NCBI GenBank assembly: GCA_045657185.1
Contig: JAZOSO010000124.1
Span: 1-8,824 of the forward strand
Reading direction: 5' to 3'
DNA: 8,824 nt
DNA from: RGIG5270 sp045657185
GTDB lineage: Bacteria; Verrucomicrobiota; Lentisphaeria; Victivallales; Victivallaceae
In this document: positions 1 to 6,053 of the stretch, piece after piece
How the letters are laid out: the number at the start of each line of letters is the position of its first letter
Numbering within the stretch: the stretch's first letter is position 1
Notes under the pieces: model-generated
The model's database searches: none
Seen by the model: only the letters and a program-made list of their open reading frames with translations
Told to the model about the DNA's origin: nothing
Translations under genes and position numbers: made by a program

Positions 1-68
1 CGCAAAAACTCAGAAGCGTTACTCAAAAATTTGTAAACGGCAGAAGTCAGGAAAAGAAAAAATGTTAA
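1..68 (+). other. possible 3' tail of an upstream gene, frame undecided
   Basis: Two plus-strand frames are open from the window edge. One ends at a TAA at 34-36 and would give a tail ending EALLKNL. The other ends at a TAA at 66-68 and would give a lysine-rich tail ending EKKKC, with the stop touching the hairpin at 69-112. Either could be the C-terminus of a gene that starts outside the window, or neither may be coding. The piece is too short to assign a function. Confidence 0.2.
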
Positions 69-112
69 AAATACGCTTTTGAGATTTACGAAGTAAATGA
101 AAAAGCGTATTT
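69..112. repeat. two-tier stem-loop upstream of the TIM-barrel gene
   Basis: A perfect 12-bp outer stem pairs 69-80 with 101-112 (AAATACGCTTTT with AAAAGCGTATTT). Inside it, after a small asymmetric internal loop, a 6-bp stem pairs 84-89 with 93-98 around a GAA triloop. On the plus strand no T-run follows. On the minus strand the arm runs into TTTTT and then a second T6 run, so it would work better as a leftward terminator. It may be the terminator of an upstream gene, an extragenic palindrome, or part of a leader. Confidence 0.5.
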
Positions 113-143
113 GGATAAAAGTCTTTGTAAAAAGGATAGAGGG

Positions 144-200
144 TGTCGGGGGAAAGGAAAAGAAACTTTCTTCAGAAAGGTTTTTTCCTTTCCCCTGACA
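144..200. repeat. long imperfect palindrome (about 18-bp stem)
   Basis: Positions 144-161 pair with 183-200 over 18 bp, with a single G-T wobble (148 with 196). The stem core is GGGGAAAGGAAAA. A second 5-bp stem (166-170 with 175-179) caps it with a UUCA loop. No T-run follows on either side, so it does not look like a simple intrinsic terminator. Its 3' end lies only 32 nt before the ATG at 233, so it could lie in the leader of the TIM-barrel/PHP pair. It could also be a copy of a dispersed extragenic palindrome. Confidence 0.55.
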
Positions 201-232
201 ATCTCAATCATTATTAACAGAAAGGATTTTTT

Positions 233-1132
233 ATGAAAAATATACCTTTAACGCATTATTTGCTTATTGGCGGACTTGAAGACAACTTCCGTTATTTTAT
301 GTTTCGTGAGTTAGCGGCTAACGGAGCGGAGAATGTTGTTTTGTCTGAGGATATTTTGAGCATGGTCTGTGCGGCTGATTCCCCGACAATCAAATTGACT
401 CAGATAAAGAAAGAGGTCAAAGATGCGGGGATGAAGTTTGTTGATGCACACTCTCCTTTCGGCCCTCGTTTGGATTTGAATTGTCCGCTTGCAGATGAGC
501 GCAGAAAGCTGCTTGAGCTGCACAAATTGAGTTTGGCCTGCTGTAATGAATGTGAAGTAAGTCACATAACAATACATTCCGGCAATCCGCGTTTCCCGGG
601 GGTGTCATTGGAGGAGAACCGTAAACTTATCCGTGAAGCTCTGGAGGAACTGCTGCCTGCGGCAGAGCGTTACGGAGTAACGATTTGCATTGAAAATATC
701 TGGTTCCCGACGAATACTCCGGAGGAATTGATTGCATTTTGTGAATATTTTAAATCACCGTATCTCGGAATGTGCTATGATGCGGGACATGCAAATTTGA
801 TGTGCCGTCCGAATAATGCCCCGTCACATCCTGCCAATGTTGCTTTTGATTTGCTCAAAATGCCGACTGCATGGGATGATAAAATTCTGGAAAAGATGCT
901 GCCGTATCTTGTCACCTGCCACCTGCACGACAATGACGGTATGTCAGATAAACACTGGACACCTTTCAACGGCAATATTGATTGGGAAAAAATAATGAAA
1001 CTGTTGGCGAAAGCACCGAATTTGCGTTGTTTGCAGAATGAAGTTATCCTGCCGGGAAGAGATTTAAATTCTTCAATCCATGATATGTGCCTTGCTTTTG
1101 ATAAGCTGGTTGAATTTTATAACGGAAACTGA
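233..1132 (+). CDS. sugar phosphate isomerase/epimerase-like TIM-barrel protein
   Basis: The 299-residue protein has the pattern of the xylose-isomerase-like / AP endonuclease family 2 TIM barrel, a metal-dependent fold that isomerises or epimerises sugars, keto acids or inositols. Visible probable metal or active-site residues are H73 (DAHSPFG), H115 (ITIHSG), E154 (IENIW), D183 and H186 (CYDAGHAN), H230 and H232 (CHLHDNDG) and E270 (LQNEV). Together they give the Glu-Asp-His-Glu set expected for divalent metal binding. There is no signal peptide, so it is probably cytoplasmic. The ATG has an AAAGGA Shine-Dalgarno at 221-226. The stop lies 1 nt before the next gene, a PHP-domain protein, so the two are almost certainly translationally coupled. 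The substrate cannot be told from sequence; endonuclease IV is less likely given its divergence. Confidence 0.85.
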   Translation: MKNIPLTHYLLIGGLEDNFRYFMFRELAANGAENVVLSEDILSMVCAADSPTIKLTQIKKEVKDAGMKFVDAHSPFGPRLDLNCPLADERRKLLELHKLSLACCNECEVSHITIHSGNPRFPGVSLEENRKLIREALEELLPAAERYGVTICIENIWFPTNTPEELIAFCEYFKSPYLGMCYDAGHANLMCRPNNAPSHPANVAFDLLKMPTAWDDKILEKMLPYLVTCHLHDNDGMSDKHWTPFNGNIDWEKIMKLLAKAPNLRCLQNEVILPGRDLNSSIHDMCLAFDKLVEFYNGN

Positions 1133-1133
1133 T

Positions 1134-1790
1134 ATGAAAATAGAATTACATACCCATTCAAAAGAGATTTCAAACTGCGGCCGTTTATCAGTTGAGGAAT
1201 TGACAGATTTGTATGCCGCGGCAAAATATGATATCATGCTGCTTTGCAATCACTTCAATACCATTACCGCAAACATCCTTGCTGAACGCGGAATAAATGA
1301 TTTTCATAAAGCATATTTTGACTGCGTCAACCATGCGGTTGAAGTCGGCAAAAGCAAGGGGTTGATGGTTCTCGGCGGTTGTGAATTGCGCTTTGACCAT
1401 AATGAAAACGACTATCTTGTTTATGGCATGACTCCTGAAATGTGTAAAGACTGGCGGATGATTTGTGCAATGAAAGAAAAAGAATTTTCCGAATTTGCCG
1501 CCGCCAACGGACTTTTGTTTTATCAGGCGCATCCGTTCCGCAACAGAATGTCAGTTATCGACCCGCAATATCTTTTCGGTATTGAGGTTAAAAATACACA
1601 TCCCCGACACGACAGCCGCAATGATATTGCCATGATGTGGGCGGATAAGTTTAATCTGCATAAAATTGCCGGTTCCGATTGCCATCAGGTTCAGGATGCC
1701 GCAACTTCAGCAATTTGTACGGATTATCAAGTCAAATCAATTCCGGATTTGATTCATGTCTTGAAAAATGATTTGTATCAGATAATATAA
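1134..1790 (+). CDS. PHP-domain metal-dependent phosphoesterase-like protein
   Basis: The 218-residue protein carries the PHP (polymerase and histidinol phosphatase) signature: H6-T-H8 at the N-terminus, H40 (CNH), E84 (GGCE), H133 (QAHPF), H156 (NTHP), and D182 with H184 (GSDCH). These make the usual metal cluster for phosphoester hydrolysis. It is short, a stand-alone PHP domain with no polymerase or helicase parts. I chose the ATG at 1134 over an upstream in-frame ATG at 1080 because it puts the HTH motif at residues 6-8 and follows the previous stop by one base. The Shine-Dalgarno is weak (ACGGAAAC), which fits coupled translation. Partnership with the TIM-barrel protein suggests a small catabolic or repair step on a phosphorylated sugar, but the substrate is unknown. 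Confidence 0.85.
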   Translation: MKIELHTHSKEISNCGRLSVEELTDLYAAAKYDIMLLCNHFNTITANILAERGINDFHKAYFDCVNHAVEVGKSKGLMVLGGCELRFDHNENDYLVYGMTPEMCKDWRMICAMKEKEFSEFAAANGLLFYQAHPFRNRMSVIDPQYLFGIEVKNTHPRHDSRNDIAMMWADKFNLHKIAGSDCHQVQDAATSAICTDYQVKSIPDLIHVLKNDLYQII

Positions 1791-1817
1791 GTCAAGTATA
1801 GATAAGTTTTTCGCATG

Positions 1818-1865
1818 GAGGCTGTTGCAAAACCTCAAAAAAGGTGAGCAACAGCCTCTTTTTCT
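1818..1865 (+). terminator. Rho-independent terminator after the PHP gene
   Basis: A perfect 11-bp stem (GAGGCTGTTGC at 1818-1828 with GCAACAGCCTC at 1848-1858) encloses a 19-nt loop and is followed at once by TTTTTCTTTC. It lies between two convergent genes. In the leftward direction there is no U-tract directly after the stem, so it is a strong terminator for the PHP gene and at best a weak one for dnaB. No other terminator for dnaB is visible between 1790 and 1910. Confidence 0.85.
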
Positions 1866-1909
1866 TTCTCAAGTACCGACTTTTACCGGAAACACAGACT
1901 GATTTTTTA

Positions 1910-3349
1910 TTACGCAGTACCCGGCGGAGGACCGTCACCGTCTTTATATTTGCTGGCGACTTCAAATCTGGTGATAGCCGGGAAGAAGTTCATTGAGACC
2001 ATGCCGGTTCTGCCGTTACGGTTTTTTTCGACGATGAAAAGGGCGTCAACACTCTGGTTTTCGGTCAGAACTTCTTTTGCCTTATCGCGGTCACGGTGGA
2101 GAAATGCGACGATATCGGCGTCCTGCTCAATCGCACCTGATTCACGGAGGTGGTTGAGTTTGGGCAGCGGAGAGGCGTTGGGCATAGATTTATCAACGTC
2201 ACGGTTGAGCTGAGCGAGAACCAGAACGGGAATATTCAAATCTTTGGCGATTTGTTTCAAACCGCTGGAGATTTCGGCGACTTCCTGCTGACGGTTGTCA
2301 CTGCGGGAGTCCCCTTTCATCAACTGCAAATAGTCAATGACAACGACCTCAATATCGTGCATTTTCTGCAGACGGCGGCATTTTGCACGGAGTTCCGCAA
2401 CTGAAATACCGGCAGTCGGGTCAATAAAAATTTTTGCTTTGCTGAATTTGGAAACAGCGGCAGTCAGGCGCGGTATATTGTTGCGGTCAAAAGATTTATT
2501 CCAGAAAACCGTTTCAGAGATGCGTGCTTCGGAGCAGAGAAAACGGCGTGAAATCTGCGCCGCGGTCATTTCCAAGCTGAAAAAAGCAATTCTGCGCGGC
2601 TTTTGCGGGTCAAGAGCCATATTGCGGATAATATTCAAAGCGATAGCGGTCTTACCTATTGAGGGACGGGCGGCGAGAACGAACATTTCACCTCGTTTCA
2701 AGCCTCCTGTCAAATCGTCAATGGCGGTATATCCGGTACTGAGACCGACTTCAACATCGCCGTCGATCATGTGCATAAGAGTTTCAAATTCACCCCGCAT
2801 ACTCTCACGGATTTCAACAATAGAAGTTTTGGCTTCGGAGTTGCGGATTTTGTAGATGTCGCTTTCAATTTCGTCAACGAGCTGATGAATGGGAACTTCG
2901 GGATTTTCGCAGCGGTGCAGAGAATCTGAACAGACGGAAATCATCTGACGGAGGATAAAAGTATCACGGAGGATTTTGCACCATCCCTCCAAATTGACGG
3001 TAGTTGCGACTTCAGAGTAGAGTTCGGCGAGGAATATTTCGCCGCCGATTTCGTCAAGACGCTTGGTCTGTGATAGGTGATAAGCCAGAGAAACGACATC
3101 AATATTTTCGTTTTTCTGTTTGTGCATGTCAATAATTGCACTGAAAATAATGCGGTGTATTTGCGAAAAAAACACCTCGGAACGAGTTCCGAGATGTTCA
3201 ATTGCAATATCAATGCACGCCGGTTCTTTGAGCATGGCAGAAAGAACCGAGCGTTCAACACTTAAATTATGGGGATATTTGATGCCGGCAGCTGTATTTT
3301 CAGCGGAATCGGCATTTTTTTTCCCTTTGAAAGTGTTTTCGTTACTCAT
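1910..3349 (-). CDS. dnaB: replicative DNA helicase DnaB
   Basis: The 479-residue protein is the hexameric helicase that unwinds DNA ahead of the replisome. An N-terminal domain begins around residue 25 (PHNLSVERSVLSAML). The RecA-like domain has Walker A ARPSIGKTA at 227-235, Walker B VVVIDYLQLM at 335-344, LAQLNRDVD at 378-386, LRESGAIEQDAD at 401-412 and EKNRNGRTG at 441-449. Length matches the family (about 450-475) and no intein is present. I start at MSNEN (ATG 3349-3347). An open frame extends 54 codons further, but it overlaps rplI and reads as low-complexity Ser/Leu sequence unlike DnaB. The start is preceded by G8 rather than a classic Shine-Dalgarno. It is last in the prs-to-dnaB block, 25 nt after rplI. 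Confidence 0.96.
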   Translation of the reverse strand: MSNENTFKGKKNADSAENTAAGIKYPHNLSVERSVLSAMLKEPACIDIAIEHLGTRSEVFFSQIHRIIFSAIIDMHKQKNENIDVVSLAYHLSQTKRLDEIGGEIFLAELYSEVATTVNLEGWCKILRDTFILRQMISVCSDSLHRCENPEVPIHQLVDEIESDIYKIRNSEAKTSIVEIRESMRGEFETLMHMIDGDVEVGLSTGYTAIDDLTGGLKRGEMFVLAARPSIGKTAIALNIIRNMALDPQKPRRIAFFSLEMTAAQISRRFLCSEARISETVFWNKSFDRNNIPRLTAAVSKFSKAKIFIDPTAGISVAELRAKCRRLQKMHDIEVVVIDYLQLMKGDSRSDNRQQEVAEISSGLKQIAKDLNIPVLVLAQLNRDVDKSMPNASPLPKLNHLRESGAIEQDADIVAFLHRDRDKAKEVLTENQSVDALFIVEKNRNGRTGMVSMNFFPAITRFEVASKYKDGDGPPPGTA

Positions 3350-3357
3350 ATTGTATT

Positions 3358-3365
3358 CCCCCCCC
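3358..3365 (-). promoter_or_regulatory. G8 homopolymer acting as the dnaB ribosome binding region
   Basis: Eight consecutive G residues (minus strand) lie 8 nt before the dnaB ATG, at the usual Shine-Dalgarno distance, and no AGGAG-like motif is present. The run can pair with the C-rich part of the anti-Shine-Dalgarno, so it is the probable ribosome binding site. Homopolymers of this length can slip, so it is also a candidate variable site. Confidence 0.45.
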
Positions 3366-3374
3366 GCGCGCAGA

Positions 3375-3830
3375 TTAAGCGCGGACAATAGTGAGTTTGA
3401 GTTCAGCTTTGATGTCGTGATAGATTTTGACGACAACAGTGAATTCGCCGAGAGTCTTGATGGGAGTATCGATCTGAACTTTGGTGTATTCAACAGAGAA
3501 GCCTTCAGCATTGAGGCGTTCAGCGATGATACGGGGAGTTACAGAACCGAAAAGCTGATCGTCAGCAGCGGACTGCATGGGGATCTCAAGATTGAGAGCG
3601 GCGATTTTGTTTGCGATTTCGGTAGCGGCAGCGCGTTCAGCGGCGCGTTTAGCTTCGATTTTTTCTTTACGGGCAGCGAGAAGACGGAGTGTGCCGGCAG
3701 TAGCTTTGGCAGCGAGACCGCGGGGCAAGAGGTAGTTTCTGGCATAACCGGGAGCGACTTGGACTTTTTCACCGGCGAGGCCGAGGTTTTCGACGTCTTC
3801 GAGCATGATGAGTTCAATATTTTTAGCCAT
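3375..3830 (-). CDS. rplI: 50S ribosomal protein L9 (bL9)
   Basis: The 151-residue protein has the two-domain L9 layout. The N-terminal rRNA-binding domain has the signature DVENLGLAGEKVQVAPGYAR at about 12-31, continuing to NYLLPRGLA. A long basic/alanine-rich connecting helix spans about 45-75. The C-terminal domain carries LFGSVT near 93-98. L9 binds 23S rRNA at the base of the L1 stalk and helps hold the reading frame. The ATG has AGGAGAG upstream. It lies 23 nt after rpsR and 25 nt before dnaB, the usual rpsR-rplI-dnaB order. Confidence 0.97.
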   Translation of the reverse strand: MAKNIELIMLEDVENLGLAGEKVQVAPGYARNYLLPRGLAAKATAGTLRLLAARKEKIEAKRAAERAAATEIANKIAALNLEIPMQSAADDQLFGSVTPRIIAERLNAEGFSVEYTKVQIDTPIKTLGEFTVVVKIYHDIKAELKLTIVRA

Positions 3831-3853
3831 AGTGATAAACTCTCCTGTTCTTA

Positions 3854-4081
3854 TTAGTAAACCAAAGCGACAATGCGGGCGCGTTTGATAGCGGCGGCGA
3901 GCATTTTCTGGTGGTCAAGGCAGTTACCTGTGATGCGGCGGGGCATGATTTTGCCTTTTTCGGTCTGGAATTTTGCCAAAGTTTCAGCGTCTTTGAAATC
4001 GATGTAGTTTACTCTGGCTTCGCAAAAGCGGCAGCTTTTGGGTTTGGCAGCTTGTCTTCTGCGGCTGATTCTTTTCTGCAT
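3854..4081 (-). CDS. rpsR: 30S ribosomal protein S18 (bS18), zinc-binding type
   Basis: The 75-residue S18 has the basic N-terminus (KRISRRRQ), the central NYIDFKD segment and the C-terminal AAAIKRARIVAL helix. It keeps C17-x2-C20 and C54-x2-H57 (TGNCLDHQ), the four ligands of the zinc-containing C+ form. S18 pairs with S6 on the 30S platform, and the S6 gene lies two genes upstream with ssb between. The ATG is preceded by AAGGAA. The 56-nt gap from ssb is the largest in the block and A+T-rich, but I saw no clear promoter or terminator in it. Confidence 0.97.
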   Translation of the reverse strand: MQKRISRRRQAAKPKSCRFCEARVNYIDFKDAETLAKFQTEKGKIMPRRITGNCLDHQKMLAAAIKRARIVALVY

Positions 4082-4137
4082 TTTATGATTCCTTTCAAAT
4101 CTATAAAAAATTATTTCATTAAATTGATATTTCAGTG

Positions 4138-4707
4138 TTAAAACGGGACAATGTCATCAATGCCGTCGGAAGGATTGAATGCCTCTTCAGGCATGGGAGG
4201 CATCGGGGGGGCGGCAGGGCGGTTGAAATTACTGTTGGCGTTATTATTGTAGCCGTTGTTGTAATTGCCGCGCGGGGCATTGCCGTTGTTATTTCCGTAA
4301 GAGTTGTTGTTACCATAGGAATTGTTGTAAGAGTCGTTGCCGTTGTAGGATCCGCCGTCGGGATTGTCATTGCGGCGGGGTGAACCGACGAACTGAACGC
4401 GTTCAGCCAGAACGCGGAGACGGGAGCGTTTGCCGCCGCCGTTGCGGTCTTCCCACTGGTCAAACTGCAATCTGCCTTCGATGAGGGCGGGAGAACCTTT
4501 GCTGAGGTATTGTTTGCAGTTTTCCGCCTGTTTGCTCCAGACGACAATATCAACAAAACAGACTTCGTCCTGTTCGGCTCCGTTTGCCGAGAAACGACGG
4601 CTGACGGCGATACCGAATTCACATACGGCTGCACCGGACGGAGTATATCTCAAATCAGGATCTCTGGTGAGATTACCGAGCAAAAAAACTTTATTCAACG
4701 AAGCCAT
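4138..4707 (-). CDS. ssb: single-stranded DNA-binding protein SSB
   Basis: The 189-residue protein coats single-stranded DNA and recruits replication and repair partners. The OB-fold covers about 1-108 (NKVFLLGNLTRDPDLRYTPSG, FVDIVVWSKQAENC, ALIEGRLQFDQW). A disordered linker at about 109-175 is dominated by Asn, Gly and Tyr with repeated SYGNNN units, followed by a proline/methionine run (PAAPPMPPMP). The acidic C-terminal tip DGIDDIVPF is the usual protein-interaction peptide. The ATG has AAAGGAG upstream. Its position between rpsF and rpsR is classic in many bacteria. Overlapping frames through the repetitive linker are shadows. Confidence 0.97.
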   Translation of the reverse strand: MASLNKVFLLGNLTRDPDLRYTPSGAAVCEFGIAVSRRFSANGAEQDEVCFVDIVVWSKQAENCKQYLSKGSPALIEGRLQFDQWEDRNGGGKRSRLRVLAERVQFVGSPRRNDNPDGGSYNGNDSYNNSYGNNNSYGNNNGNAPRGNYNNGYNNNANSNFNRPAAPPMPPMPEEAFNPSDGIDDIVPF

Positions 4708-4749
4708 TTTTAACTCCTTTCAACATTTAACACTGAGAGCTGAAGCAAA

Positions 4750-5076
4750 TTACTGTTCTTCAACAACTTTCAAACTGCGGATTTCTGCGGGGCGTTCATC
4801 AACAATGATCATGTTTCTGAGAACGCGTTCATCAAGCATATATTTTTCTTTGATTTCGATGACTTTGAGGGGATCGAGTTCAAAGAAAAGGTTCCAGTAG
4901 ATACCGCCTTTGCGTTTTTTGATCTCATAAGAGAACTGTTTTCTGCCCATAGCGATAACTTCATTGACTTTACCGCCGAGACTTTCGATAAATTCGGTCA
5001 ATTCTTTGCTGTAAGCCTTGCCGTCATCATCGACCTTACGAATGTCCAAAATGAACACAGCTTCGTATTTTTTCAA
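4750..5076 (-). CDS. rpsF: 30S ribosomal protein S6 (bS6), TTG start
   Basis: The 108-residue S6 shows the family pattern: KKYEAVFILDIR at the first beta strand, a helix to about 33, GRKQFSYEIKKRKGGIYWNLFFEL in the middle and DERVLRNMIIV at 82-92. It lacks the long acidic tail of E. coli S6. S6 binds S18 and helps form the 30S platform. The start codon is TTG (5076-5074). The N-terminus aligns with S6 only from this point, GGAGG lies 7 nt upstream, and the in-frame upstream sequence meets a stop with no ATG or GTG before it. It follows pth by 21 nt and precedes ssb by 42 nt. Confidence 0.95.
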   Translation of the reverse strand: MKKYEAVFILDIRKVDDDGKAYSKELTEFIESLGGKVNEVIAMGRKQFSYEIKKRKGGIYWNLFFELDPLKVIEIKEKYMLDERVLRNMIIVDERPAEIRSLKVVEEQ

Positions 5077-5079
5077 AAT

Positions 5080-5094
5080 AAAACCTCCGGTTTT
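5080..5094 (-). promoter_or_regulatory. small hairpin holding the rpsF Shine-Dalgarno
   Basis: On the minus strand AAAACC-GGA-GGTTTT forms a 6-bp stem with a GGA triloop, and the GGAGG Shine-Dalgarno of rpsF is split between loop and 3' arm. The sequence also contains CCG, the trinucleotide known in the S6:S18-binding leader of many rpsF operons. A role in S6:S18 feedback control is an inference; the helix is small and A-T-rich. Confidence 0.35.
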
Positions 5095-5097
5095 TTC

Positions 5098-5712
5098 TTA
5101 AGATTCTTTGTTTTGTGCATTTTCACTCAAATCAAGGGAATTGTATTTGTTCATCACTGCGGATGCGGGAGCTTTGAGAAGTTCAAGTACCGCATCTGCT
5201 GCTTTGTCAATGACTTTGCCGAGCAATTCTTTTTCCTCATCTTTGAATTTGCCGAGGACATAATCAACGACATTTCTGTCTCTGCCTATGCCTACGCGCA
5301 TTCTCAAAAAGTCCTGCTGATTGCCGAGAGATTCAATAATGGAATTGATTCCGTTATGACCTCCGGAAGAGCCTCCCTTGCGTATTCTCATGCGGCCGAG
5401 CGGCAAATCAAGTTCGTCGTGAACGACCAGCAAATTGTTTTTGTCAAGTTTCTCTCTTGTCAGCAGCGGATGAACTGCGTTGCCGCTTAAATTCATAAAC
5501 GTCTGCGGCTTGGCGAAAATCACCTGCTTTCCCTTATATTTGAGCTTGTAACAGATACTGCTGCATCCGTTTTCAAATTCAGATGCCGCATTGAGTTTCT
5601 CCAAAACACGGTCAATGACCATGAATCCCATATTGTGTCTGGTCTCTTCATATTCTCTGCCCGGATTTCCCAGACCGGCGACCAGAACTATGTTTGAAGA
5701 ATACTCACTCAT
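5098..5712 (-). CDS. pth: peptidyl-tRNA hydrolase
   Basis: The 204-residue enzyme frees tRNA from prematurely released peptidyl-tRNA. The family signature is complete: GLGNPG at 13-18, catalytic H26 in ETRHNMGF, FMNLSG with N74, HDELDLPLG with D99 (which orients the histidine) and GGHNG with N120. Length is close to the usual 190-200. The start sits 12 nt after the rplY stop, and no Shine-Dalgarno is visible (upstream is CTGCTGACTTT), so it probably relies on translational coupling with rplY. It precedes rpsF by 21 nt. Confidence 0.96.
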   Translation of the reverse strand: MSEYSSNIVLVAGLGNPGREYEETRHNMGFMVIDRVLEKLNAASEFENGCSSICYKLKYKGKQVIFAKPQTFMNLSGNAVHPLLTREKLDKNNLLVVHDELDLPLGRMRIRKGGSSGGHNGINSIIESLGNQQDFLRMRVGIGRDRNVVDYVLGKFKDEEKELLGKVIDKAADAVLELLKAPASAVMNKYNSLDLSENAQNKES

Positions 5713-5724
5713 AAAGTCAGCAGC

Positions 5725-6018
5725 TTATGCTTCAATAGCATTGAAGTCGATGTGAACAACGTAATCTTTGAGGTAGTTACGCTGGACTTCTTTGACTACA
5801 GCATTGGTTTTTTTGGAACCTTCGACCAATGTGACGACTTCGAAGTCGTGATTGGCGAGAGCGGCCCAGTCACCTTCCTTGACAAAAATTGCCTGAGCTT
5901 CCTTGCCTTTGCTGTAAACAACTGCAGGGATCAGACCGTTTTTGCGGGAACGGCGGGCGTTGCCTTTACCGAAAACATTTCTGCTTTCCACGTTCAATTC
6001 ATAACCTTGTGTACTCAT
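5725..6018 (-). CDS. rplY: 50S ribosomal protein L25 (bL25), short form
   Basis: The 97-residue protein is the single-domain L25 that binds 5S rRNA, equivalent to the short E. coli form. It lacks the C-terminal extension of the longer CTC type. Visible family features are the basic GKGNARRSRKNGLIPAVVYS segment near 18-37, VKEVQRNYLKDYVVHIDF at about 75-92 and an acidic end. An AAAGGAA Shine-Dalgarno precedes the ATG. It lies 35 nt after prs and 12 nt before pth, the common prs-rplY-pth order. Confidence 0.95.
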   Translation of the reverse strand: MSTQGYELNVESRNVFGKGNARRSRKNGLIPAVVYSKGKEAQAIFVKEGDWAALANHDFEVVTLVEGSKKTNAVVKEVQRNYLKDYVVHIDFNAIEA

Positions 6019-6053
6019 GAAATTCCTTTCGTTCTGAACTTGTGTGATGGTGG

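Noticed and set aside
1080..1133. Upstream in-frame ATG for the PHP gene
   Set aside because: It lies inside the previous gene. The ATG at 1134 directly precedes the HTH metal motif and follows the previous stop by one base.
2337..2855. 172-codon plus-strand ORF
   Set aside because: It is antisense to the core of dnaB and has no recognisable domain.
3350..3511. 54-codon N-terminal extension of dnaB into rplI
   Set aside because: It overlaps the rplI coding region, reads as Ser/Leu-rich sequence with no DnaB similarity, and the ATG at 3349 gives the normal length.
3120..3857. 245-codon plus-strand ORF, Phe/Ser/Gly/Asp-rich
   Set aside because: It is antisense to rplI and the start of dnaB, both certain genes; its composition is that of a reverse-frame shadow.
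4119..4634. 171-codon minus-strand ORF with Thr/Ala-rich repeats
   Set aside because: It is another frame of ssb; the Thr-rich repetition comes from the Asn/Gly-coding repeats of the SSB linker.
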